Shown: one piece after another, positions 1 through 5,101 of the stretch
Layout: every line of letters starts with the position of its first letter
How positions within the stretch are numbered: position 1 is the stretch's first letter
Assembly (NCBI GenBank): GCA_017964345.1
Contig: JAGCSD010000155.1
Span: 1 to 5,101, forward strand
From: Clostridia bacterium
GTDB taxonomy: Bacteria; Bacillota; Clostridia; Christensenellales; QALW01
Direction of reading: 5' to 3'
DNA: 5,101 bases
The notes under the pieces: model-generated
What the model saw: only the letters and a program-made list of their open reading frames with translations
Databases searched by the model: none
What the model was told of the DNA's origin: nothing
Position numbers and translations under genes: made by a program

Positions 1-1000
1 CGAGCTGGAGGCTGTTCAGAAACGCGCCTACCGTCGTCGGTCCGGCGACCGTCACACGGCAGTCGCGCTGGAGAAATTCGCACAGTCCGCTGCGCCGCGC
101 CACCTCGGCATACAGCCCTTCCACGGGCAGATACATGATGGCAAAATCCGTGGTATGCGGCGGCACGATGTATTTATCGCGGATGGCGCGCGCGGTGGTC
201 TTGATGGCGTTTTCCAGTTCGCGCGAAGCGGCTTCCGCCCCGGCGGTATCGCCTTTTTCGGACGCGTCGCACAGGCGCAGATACGGTTCGATCGGGAATT
301 TGCAGTCGATGGGCAGGTAGACGATCTTATCGTTGTCGTTGTTGGGCAGACGAATGCAAAATTCCACAATATTGTTTGAACGCGGATTGGGCTTGACGTT
401 GCGCTCATACTGGTCGGGCGTCAGGATCTGCGAAAGCAGGTTGTCAAGCGAAACCTCTCCCCAGGTGCCGCGCACCTTGACGTTTGTCAGCGCCGATTTC
501 AGATCGCCCACACTGGAGGCGAGCGTCTGCATTTCGCCCAACCCTTTGTAGACGTTTTCAAGCTGAGTGCTGACGGCGGAAAAGCTCGCCGTCAGGCGTT
601 TTTCGAGCGTGGAGGAGAGCTGCTCGTCCACGGTCTGCCGCATTTTTTCCAATTTCTCGGCGTTGTCGGTCTGAATATCACGCAGATTGCGCTCCATACT
701 GCGGCGCATTTCCGCCAGCTCCTGCCGCTGCTGTTCGTTGGTTTCGCGCTGGGACGAAGCAAAATCTTTCATCTGATTTTGCACAAGCGTGCCGAATTGC
801 GCCACATTGCCCGCCACTTCACGGCGGAGTTCTCCGTTCTGCTGAAGCAAAAGGGACTTGAGCGCCTCGTTTTCATGCCGAAGAACTGTTTCCAGTTCGT
901 TATTCCGGCGTTTGTCGGATAGCTTTTTTAAGGCGAGGATCGCCAAGACGACGGCGGTCAACGCCAAAAAAGCGGTGATGTAGGGGAGAACTTGCTCCAT
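1..1000 (-). CDS. rmuC: DNA recombination protein RmuC, C-terminus cut off by window edge
   Basis: RmuC-family proteins carry a PD-(D/E)XK nuclease-like domain and are linked genetically to limiting recombination at inverted repeats; their exact biochemical activity is poorly defined. I read 333 codons without a stop from the ATG at 1000 to the left edge. Residues about 5-24 form one hydrophobic N-terminal segment, a likely membrane anchor. Residues about 34-165 are rich in Glu, Gln, Arg and Leu heptads, as expected for the long coiled coil. The family core follows: RGTWGEVSLDNLL at 177-189, YLPIDCKFPI at 228-237 with D232 and K234 in the D-x-K position, YLPVEGLYAEVAR at 290-302, and GPTT at 320-323. 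E182, D232 and K234 are the plausible active-site residues. Family members are usually about 400-475 residues, so roughly the last 70-140 are missing. The start is fixed by a strong ribosome binding site 6 bases upstream. It is the third gene of the operon, 12 bases after the ABC gene. Confidence 0.95.
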   Translation of the reverse strand, partial: MEQVLPYITAFLALTAVVLAILALKKLSDKRRNNELETVLRHENEALKSLLLQQNGELRREVAGNVAQFGTLVQNQMKDFASSQRETNEQQRQELAEMRRSMERNLRDIQTDNAEKLEKMRQTVDEQLSSTLEKRLTASFSAVSTQLENVYKGLGEMQTLASSVGDLKSALTNVKVRGTWGEVSLDNLLSQILTPDQYERNVKPNPRSNNIVEFCIRLPNNDNDKIVYLPIDCKFPIEPYLRLCDASEKGDTAGAEAASRELENAIKTTARAIRDKYIVPPHTTDFAIMYLPVEGLYAEVARRSGLCEFLQRDCRVTVAGPTTVGAFLNSLQL

Positions 1001-1006
1001 AGTGAG

Positions 1007-1014
1007 CCTCCTTT
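1007..1014 (-). promoter_or_regulatory. Ribosome binding site of rmuC, overlapping the upstream stop codon
   Basis: On the minus strand this reads AAAGGAGG, a near-perfect anti-16S match, 6 bases before the rmuC ATG. Its first A residues belong to the TAA stop of the preceding ABC gene (1013-1015), so ribosomes finishing that gene stop on the rmuC initiation site. This favours translational coupling (inference) and settles the rmuC start. Confidence 0.9.
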
Positions 1015-2815
1015 ATGATTTGTTGACCAGTGCGTGGTACTGGCTCATATTCAATTCGTAATAGATCCCTTTTTTCGCCATGAGTTCCTCGTGCGAACCG
1101 CTTTCGGCGATACCCTTATCGGCGATGCAGAAGATCTTGTCCGCGCTCTTGATCGTGGAAAGGCGATGAGCGATCACGAAGCTCGTGCGTCCTTCTAACA
1201 GTTGTTTCAGCGCCCGCTGGATCATCTGTTCGGTTTGCGTATCGATACTGCTGGTTGCTTCGTCGAGAATCAGGACCCGCGGATCAGCCAGGACGGCACG
1301 GGCGAAGGAAAGGAGCTGCCGCTGTCCGGTCGAAAGCCCGGCGCCGCGTTCTTCGACCTTGGTTTGGTAGCCGTGCGGCATCGCTTCAATAAACTCCGAG
1401 GCATAGACTTTTCGCGCCGCGGCGATACATTCCTCATCCGTCGCATCCGGGCGGCCGTAACGGATGTTGTCCATGACCGTGCCGGAGAAAATGAAGGAAT
1501 CCTGCATCATCACGCTGACCTGCGTGCGCAGGGAGCGCACCGTGATGTTGCGGATGTCATGTCCGTCGATCGTGATACTGCCGTCCGTTACGTCATAAAA
1601 ACGGGAAAGCAGACTGACGATCGTCGTTTTACCCGCGCCCGTGGGACCGACAAAGGCGATCATTTCACCCGGCCGGGCGGTGAAGGAGAGATGCTCCAAC
1701 ACGTTGATTTTGCCGTCATAAGAAAAGGTGACGTCCTTGTATTCCACCTGTCCAGTGATCGGCGGCAGGTCATAGGCGCCCGGGGCGTCCTGGATCTCCG
1801 ACTCGGTGTCAATGGTTTCAAAAATGCGTTCAATATTGCCGGTGGCTTCCACAAACTCCCCGAAAACCATAACAAAATTGGAGATCGGCTGCCAGAAACG
1901 TGAGGTGTACGTCGTGAAAGCGGTCAGCGCGCCGAGCGTCAGCTGCCCTTGCGCGATGAACCCGATGGCGACAAAGTAGACCAGAATTTTAGCGACGGTG
2001 GAGAGAATATCGATGGCGGGTCCCAGGGAGGTGGCGGCAAGATGCTGATGGAGAAAGTGATGGTTGACATCCTTGTCCAGCCGTACCAGTTCGTCTGCGT
2101 TCTGCTGTTCGCGGTTGAACGCCTGTGTCACCAGCACACCCATGATGTTTTCATGGATATACGCGGTGCGGTTGCTGGCTTTGGCGCGCACAAGACGCGC
2201 CAGTCTGGCGAGCAGTCTGCGGATGAAAACGATAAAAACGGACAGAGGGACCAGGGCGATGACGCAGAGCAGCGTCAGACGCCAGTTCAAAAGAAAGAGG
2301 ATCACCAGAATACAGGCAAGCGTGAACACATCGACGATCAGCTGGATCAGCTGTGAAGAAAGCAAGCGGGCAAGCGAATCCACGTAACCGGTGACGCGCA
2401 CCATGATTTTGCCGGCGGGACGATCGTCGAAATAATTGAAAGCGAGCGTCTGAATATGATCGAAGAGCTCTTTCCGGATATCGTGGATCGTGTTATGCCC
2501 TAACCGCGAAACGATGACAACGCGCCGCGCGGCGACCCAAATATCCAGGAAAATGATCAGCGTAACGACGCCGACGCCGCCGAGCAGGTAAGCAATATCG
2601 TTGGTGTGCGGCGCGCCCGCCATCAGAATATCGTCGATGATCCACTGCACCAGACGCGGCCAGATCAGTCCGACCAGCACATTGAGGATCAGCAGGGTCA
2701 AACCGAGAAAGAAGTCTTTTTTATAAGGAAACATATAACGCAACAGGCGTTTGAGCAAGCCGATGTTGAGTTTTTTCGCTTCCGCTTCGTCATCCATGTA
2801 GCGATTGCGTGCCAT
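1013..2815 (-). CDS. ABC exporter half-transporter (TMD-NBD fusion), catalytically competent subunit of a heterodimer
   Basis: This 600-residue protein has the usual length of a type IV (ABCB/MsbA-like) exporter half-transporter. Residues about 20-330 are the transmembrane domain with six likely helices (near 37-59, 74-94, 155-177, 179-198, 266-288, 296-320). The ATPase domain follows from about 355: A-loop Y366, Walker A GPTGAGKTT at 390-398 (K396), Q-loop Q438, signature LSTGQRQ at 494-500, Walker B VLILDEA at 514-520 with catalytic E519, D-loop SSID at 522-525, and switch His H550. Every catalytic residue is present, but the signature has Thr instead of the first Gly. That deviation matches the subunit that lends its signature to the degenerate ATP site in heterodimeric exporters. 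The partner is the gene just upstream (14-base gap). The ATG at 2815 is chosen because a TAAGGAGG site precedes it; an in-frame upstream extension would run back through the partner gene. Exported substrate unknown: drug, lipid and peptide are all possible. Confidence 0.95.
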   Translation of the reverse strand: MARNRYMDDEAEAKKLNIGLLKRLLRYMFPYKKDFFLGLTLLILNVLVGLIWPRLVQWIIDDILMAGAPHTNDIAYLLGGVGVVTLIIFLDIWVAARRVVIVSRLGHNTIHDIRKELFDHIQTLAFNYFDDRPAGKIMVRVTGYVDSLARLLSSQLIQLIVDVFTLACILVILFLLNWRLTLLCVIALVPLSVFIVFIRRLLARLARLVRAKASNRTAYIHENIMGVLVTQAFNREQQNADELVRLDKDVNHHFLHQHLAATSLGPAIDILSTVAKILVYFVAIGFIAQGQLTLGALTAFTTYTSRFWQPISNFVMVFGEFVEATGNIERIFETIDTESEIQDAPGAYDLPPITGQVEYKDVTFSYDGKINVLEHLSFTARPGEMIAFVGPTGAGKTTIVSLLSRFYDVTDGSITIDGHDIRNITVRSLRTQVSVMMQDSFIFSGTVMDNIRYGRPDATDEECIAAARKVYASEFIEAMPHGYQTKVEERGAGLSTGQRQLLSFARAVLADPRVLILDEATSSIDTQTEQMIQRALKQLLEGRTSFVIAHRLSTIKSADKIFCIADKGIAESGSHEELMAKKGIYYELNMSQYHALVNKS

Positions 2816-2824
2816 GGTCTGCTC

Positions 2825-2832
2825 CCTCCTTA
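2825..2832 (-). promoter_or_regulatory. Ribosome binding site of the second ABC gene, fused to the upstream stop codon
   Basis: The minus strand reads TAAGGAGG, where TAA (2832-2830) is the stop of the upstream ABC gene and AGGAGG (2830-2825) is the Shine-Dalgarno sequence, sharing one A. The spacer to the ATG at 2815 is 9 bases. It decides the start of the downstream gene and suggests coupled translation, which would help make two partner subunits in equal amounts (inference). Confidence 0.88.
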
Positions 2833-4623
2833 CAGCGCTTCCGGTACGGTACTGTACTGCTCGCGGTAGATCTCGTAATAGCGTCCCTTTGCGGCAAGCA
2901 GTTCGTCGTGCGTGCCGCGCTCGACAATTTGACCGTGATCGAGAAGAATGATCTCGTCGCAGTCCTTGACCGAGGACACGCGGTGGGCAATGATGACACG
3001 GCTGTGCGCGCCGCAATGCGTGTTCAGATCGCGGTAAAGCGCCTGTTCGGTTTCCATATCCAAGGCGCTTGTCGCGTCGTCGAAAATCAGAATGGGAGCA
3101 TCGAAAAGCAGGGCGCGCGCAATGGAGATCCGCTGTTTCTGCCCGCCGGAAAGCCCTATGCCGCGTTCCCCGACAATGGTATCATACTCATCCGGCAGCT
3201 CACGGATAAATTCGTCTGCCTGCGCTATTTCTGCACATCTGCGCACATCGTCATACGTGGCGTCCGGCTTTCCGAACGCGATGTTTTTGGCGATGGTATC
3301 CGAGAAGAGGAACACGTCCTGTAAGACGGGCGCGAAGCACGAGCGCAACCGGGTCAGATCCATATTTTTGATGTTGACGCCGTTGACGGTGACTTCACCG
3401 TGCGACGGATCATAGAAGCGCGCCATCATATTGGTAATCATGCTTTTACCGCTTCCGGTCGCTCCCATAATGCCGAGCGTCTTGCCCTGCGGAAGATCAA
3501 TGCTGATATCTTTCAGGACGGTATTGCGGTTGATCGAAAACGACACGTGCTCCATTTTCAGATGGATATCGCCTTGCGCAATATGCTGAGGCTTTTTCGG
3601 GTTGCGGATGGCGGAGTCTGTGCTGAAGAAGCGGAAGACCTTTTCCGCGCTGGTGGCTGCCTGCTGCGCCTGGTTCAGCCAGTTGTTCGCCTGCTGGAAG
3701 GGAACGAGCAGATATCCGACATAGCCGCCCACCGCCACAAATTCCGCGACGGTCATGGTCTGACTGATGCCGAGGACACCGTTGCTGCCGTTTATGACCA
3801 GCAGAGCGGCGATCAGCGTCAGTACGATGTTGGGCAGGTTGCTGATGATGGAGAACGGGACATAATACTTCGCCCATATCACCATGTAGTTGATCGCGTG
3901 ATAGCGGAACGCCTCGTTCTTCTCTTCGAACTTTTTCTTTTCCTGTTCCTCCTGCGCGTAGGCTTTCACAATGCGAATGCCGTTGATGTTTTCCTGCGTC
4001 ACCATGGCAAGGTTGGCGCTGGATTCACGGACAAAGTGATACCACTTGAAAAACACACGGCCGAACCGGCGGGAAAACAGGAACAGGGGAATGACGAATA
4101 CGTAGGCAACGGCGACCATGAGCCAGCTCATACGCGCAACCATGATGCTGGCGAAAACGAAACCGAACAGCGCCTCGATCATGGCGGGAACGGTGCCGGT
4201 GAAAAAGGTCTTTATCAGTTCAACGTCACCGTTGACGATCGTCAAAAGATTGCCGGTATTCTCACGGTGCAGAAAGGATTGTGACTGCCAGAGCATATGT
4301 TCGAACAGATCCTCGCGCAGCTTGCAGACGGCGCGGATCGCCGCGTCGGTCATCAGATAACTGCGCAGATACGACAGCGACTGACGGAGGAGGACCACCG
4401 TCATCCAGCTGACCGCCAGCCACAGGAACAACTGCTCTTTTCTCTCGGGGGCAACGCCAAAAAAGGAAAAGGGGACATCGCCGATCACCGAGGAGATCAG
4501 GTATTTGGTGATTTGCGGCAGAATCATCGCCAGCGAAACAATCACGATACCGATCAAGAGGTAAAGGATCATGATGCCCATGTATGGTTTGAAGTAGGAA
4601 TAAAAACGCTTGAGTATTTTCAT
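2830..4623 (-). CDS. ABC exporter half-transporter (TMD-NBD fusion), degenerate-site subunit of a heterodimer
   Basis: This 597-residue protein is the first gene of the operon. Residues about 10-325 form the exporter transmembrane domain (likely helices near 15-36, 65-87, 145-163, 166-185, 255-278, 290-310), with a fairly polar outer loop between the first two helices. The ATPase domain starts near 351: Walker A GATGSGKS at 387-394 (K393), Q-loop Q435, canonical signature LSGGQ at 491-495, Walker B ILIFDDA at 511-517, D-loop SALD at 519-522, and H-loop H547. Two positions are off: D516 stands where the catalytic Glu should be, and I364 stands at the A-loop aromatic that stacks on adenine. Both are expected for the non-hydrolysing site of a heterodimeric exporter such as TM287/288, LmrCD or BmrCD. 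Its intact LSGGQ would complete the active site of the downstream partner. The ATG at 4623 is chosen for the GGAGGTG site 7 bases upstream; an ATG 8 codons earlier lacks one. Substrate cannot be predicted. Confidence 0.95.
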   Translation of the reverse strand: MKILKRFYSYFKPYMGIMILYLLIGIVIVSLAMILPQITKYLISSVIGDVPFSFFGVAPERKEQLFLWLAVSWMTVVLLRQSLSYLRSYLMTDAAIRAVCKLREDLFEHMLWQSQSFLHRENTGNLLTIVNGDVELIKTFFTGTVPAMIEALFGFVFASIMVARMSWLMVAVAYVFVIPLFLFSRRFGRVFFKWYHFVRESSANLAMVTQENINGIRIVKAYAQEEQEKKKFEEKNEAFRYHAINYMVIWAKYYVPFSIISNLPNIVLTLIAALLVINGSNGVLGISQTMTVAEFVAVGGYVGYLLVPFQQANNWLNQAQQAATSAEKVFRFFSTDSAIRNPKKPQHIAQGDIHLKMEHVSFSINRNTVLKDISIDLPQGKTLGIMGATGSGKSMITNMMARFYDPSHGEVTVNGVNIKNMDLTRLRSCFAPVLQDVFLFSDTIAKNIAFGKPDATYDDVRRCAEIAQADEFIRELPDEYDTIVGERGIGLSGGQKQRISIARALLFDAPILIFDDATSALDMETEQALYRDLNTHCGAHSRVIIAHRVSSVKDCDEIILLDHGQIVERGTHDELLAAKGRYYEIYREQYSTVPEAL

Positions 4624-4630
4624 TGACAAG

Positions 4631-4637
4631 CACCTCC
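4631..4637 (-). promoter_or_regulatory. Ribosome binding site of the first ABC gene
   Basis: The minus strand reads GGAGGTG, 7 bases before the ATG at 4623. It rules out the upstream in-frame ATG at 4647, because this site would then lie inside the coding sequence and no comparable site precedes 4647. Confidence 0.85.
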
Positions 4638-4670
4638 GCTGACGCATAAAGCGGGAACCCGGTTATTCTC

Positions 4671-4686
4671 CGAATTGCTTGATTCG
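4671..4686. promoter_or_regulatory. Small inverted repeat at the predicted operon start site, possible operator
   Basis: CGAAT (4671-4675) and ATTCG (4682-4686) form 5-base arms around a 6-base spacer. The repeat covers the predicted transcription start of the ABC-rmuC operon (about 4685). A further direct ATTCG lies at 4702-4706 inside the promoter spacer, 20 bases away. Such placement would suit a repressor, and exporters are often controlled this way, but the arms are short and no regulator gene is in the window. Confidence 0.3.
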
Positions 4687-4691
4687 TTATA

Positions 4692-4720
4692 ACTATACCC
4701 TATTCGAAGAAATAAGTCAA
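4692..4720 (-). promoter_or_regulatory. SigA-type promoter of the ABC-ABC-rmuC operon
   Basis: On the minus strand the -35 box is TTGACT (4720-4715), the -10 box is TATAGT (4697-4692), and the spacer is exactly 17 bases. The predicted start is near 4685, giving a leader of about 62 bases before the ATG at 4623. T-rich stretches upstream of the -35 (4732-4738 and 4726-4729 as A-runs on the plus strand) could act as an UP element. No other gene lies between this promoter and the ABC gene. The call rests on match to consensus only. Confidence 0.75.
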
Positions 4721-4916
4721 GCGGGAAAAGCAAAAAAACGACGTTATTTTTTCTGTCTGACCGAAAGAACGAAAATCCTGCGACGGGAAAACGAAAATTG
4801 AAAAAAAGTGTAAAGATTTTTTTAAGAAATATTGTATTTTTAAAGGAGTGCCGAAAATACGGGGATTTTCGGAAAGGTTTTTGATGACAAAATGTAAAAA
4901 AAAATACGCTTGCTTA
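4721..4916. other. AT-rich spacer between divergent promoters, no convincing gene
   Basis: This stretch separates the two outward-facing promoters and is far more AT-rich than the genes on the left. It carries many A or T runs, including A7 at 4732-4738, T6 at 4747-4752, A7 at 4801-4807, T7 at 4817-4823 and A9 at 4896-4904. CGAAAAT occurs at 4770-4776, 4792-4798 and 4852-4858. I find no coding frame with both a good start signal and a plausible protein. It most likely serves as a regulatory region. Confidence 0.6.
4851..4872. repeat. Perfect 8-bp inverted repeat with a 6-base loop, function unknown
   Basis: CCGAAAAT (4851-4858) and ATTTTCGG (4865-4872) are exact reverse complements around a 6-base loop. 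On the plus strand a T5 run follows only after five bases, so it is a poor intrinsic terminator, and no gene in the window ends into it from either side. It could be a protein-binding palindrome or the stem of an unseen short RNA. Confidence 0.55.
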
Positions 4917-4945
4917 TTGACTTTCGCGCGCCGAAGTGGTATGAT
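4917..4945 (+). promoter_or_regulatory. Strong extended -10 SigA-type promoter for the plus-strand gene
   Basis: The -35 box is TTGACT (4917-4922), the -10 box is TATGAT (4940-4945), and the spacer is 17 bases. A TGG just before the -10 box supplies an extended -10 TG. An A9 run at 4896-4904 sits in UP-element position. The predicted start is near 4952, leaving a leader of about 90 bases before the ATG at 5043. The match suggests high basal strength; regulation would then have to act at the leader or through an operator. Confidence 0.82.
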
Positions 4946-4966
4946 ACAGAAGATATCATGGTTACG

Positions 4967-5016
4967 TCTGCAAAAGTATCGCTCATTATTCTAATATTAG
5001 AGTGATGTTTTGCGGA
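4967..5016 (+). promoter_or_regulatory. Structured 5' leader: two-part stem-loop with palindromic core
   Basis: Within the predicted mRNA leader, 4984-4993 pairs with 4998-5007 over 10 base pairs (two G-U) around a 4-base loop. An outer 9-pair stem joins 4967-4975 (TCTGCAAAA) to 5008-5016 (TTTTGCGGA) with one G-U pair. The two stems stack directly on the 3' side, with an 8-base bulge at 4976-4983 on the 5' side. The structure ends 14 bases before AGGAGG. The core TCTAATATTAGA (4990-5001) is also a perfect DNA palindrome, so an operator is an alternative. It matches no riboswitch class that I recognise. The pairing was worked out by hand, not by energy calculation. Confidence 0.5.
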
Positions 5017-5030
5017 GCAGATTCAGTGTC

Positions 5031-5036
5031 AGGAGG
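5031..5036 (+). promoter_or_regulatory. Ribosome binding site of the plus-strand gene
   Basis: AGGAGG is a perfect core Shine-Dalgarno sequence, 6 bases before the ATG at 5043. It fixes that start and supports the partial gene as real although only its first codons are visible. Confidence 0.9.
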
Positions 5037-5042
5037 AAAAAC

Positions 5043-5101
5043 ATGAAATCTTTGCTGAACAAAGCACTGGTATTTCTGCTTGTTGCGACGGTTGCGGCAA
5101 C
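5043..5101 (+). CDS. N-terminus of a probable exported protein, cut off by window edge
   Basis: Only 19 full codons plus two bases are visible, reading MKSLLNKALVFLLVATVAA and then Thr. A short Lys-containing n-region (residues 1-7) followed by a hydrophobic stretch (8-19) is typical of a Sec signal peptide; a lipoprotein signal or an N-terminal membrane anchor is also possible, since any cleavage site or lipobox Cys would lie outside the window. The gene has its own strong promoter, a structured leader and an ideal ribosome binding site, all of which point to a real, well-expressed gene. It is transcribed away from the ABC operon. The family cannot be identified from this fragment. Confidence 0.8.
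   Translation, partial: MKSLLNKALVFLLVATVAA

Noticed and set aside
2816..3016. In-frame N-terminal extension of the second ABC protein starting at 3016
   Set aside because: The extra 67 residues are Arg/Cys-rich, lie entirely within the end of the upstream ABC gene or the gap, and resemble no exporter N-terminus. The ATG at 2815 has a strong ribosome binding site.
3400..4284. Long plus-strand open frame (294 codons) opposite the first ABC gene
   Set aside because: It is antisense to a clear ABC exporter, with no ribosome binding site or recognisable domain. Long antisense frames are common opposite GC-rich genes. The same applies to the plus-strand frame at 1202-1903.
4624..4647. Alternative ATG at 4647 for the first ABC protein, adding 8 residues
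   Set aside because: It has no good Shine-Dalgarno sequence, and the GGAGGTG site at 4637-4631 is ideally placed for the ATG at 4623.
4798..4826. Second plus-strand promoter, TTGAAA at 4798 with a 17-base spacer
   Set aside because: The hexamer at -10 position is TTTAAG, a poor match lacking the critical TA....T pattern. A-rich sequence gives such -35-like matches easily.
4851..4882. Intrinsic terminator on the plus strand (stem 4851-4872, then T5)
   Set aside because: The T run starts five bases after the stem, the stem is AT-rich, and no upstream plus-strand gene needs termination.
4884..4994. 36-codon plus-strand frame starting MTKCKKKYACLL, with an AAAGG 6 bases upstream
   Set aside because: It runs through the whole promoter at 4917-4945 and into the leader stem, its Lys run comes from the A9 tract, and no promoter for it is visible. 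A chance frame is the simplest reading.
4984..5011. Leader hairpin followed by four T as an attenuator-type terminator
   Set aside because: The stem is weak and AU/GU-rich, and the T run is only four bases before GCGG. Those T residues pair better in the outer stem.

Overview
The window looks like a chromosomal segment of a Gram-positive-type bacterium, probably a Firmicute of the Clostridia kind. The reasons are strong AGGAGG ribosome binding sites on every gene, sigma-70/SigA-type promoters with exact 17-base spacers, a sharp contrast between GC-rich genes and an AT-rich spacer, and a heterodimeric-type ABC exporter pair. The taxonomic call is an inference and is not firm.

Positions 1-4623 hold three genes on the minus strand, read right to left: an ABC exporter half-transporter with a degenerate ATPase site (4623-2830), a second half-transporter with the intact catalytic residues (2815-1013), and rmuC (1000 to beyond the left edge). 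The gaps are 14 and 12 bases. At both junctions the upstream stop codon TAA is part of, or directly abuts, the next gene's Shine-Dalgarno sequence, so this reads as one tightly coupled operon. A good promoter for it lies at 4692-4720 on the minus strand.

The two ABC proteins complement each other. The first has Asp at the catalytic Glu position and a canonical LSGGQ. The second has the catalytic Glu and an altered LSTGQ. This is the known pattern of heterodimeric exporters with one consensus and one degenerate ATP site. The substrate cannot be read from the sequence. RmuC is a membrane-anchored coiled-coil protein with a nuclease-like domain, linked to limiting DNA rearrangement.

Positions 4624-5042 are a divergent intergenic region, AT-rich and full of A/T tracts. 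It contains the operon promoter with a small inverted repeat at its predicted start site, an unexplained 8-bp-stem palindrome, and a strong extended -10 promoter on the plus strand. That promoter's roughly 90-base leader can fold into a two-part stem just upstream of a perfect ribosome binding site. The leader serves a plus-strand gene beginning at 5043, of which only a signal-peptide-like N-terminus is visible. I see no RNA gene, CRISPR array, insertion sequence or clear terminator. Nothing in the window can be claimed as a new system; the structured leader and the asymmetric exporter joined to rmuC are the most interesting items.
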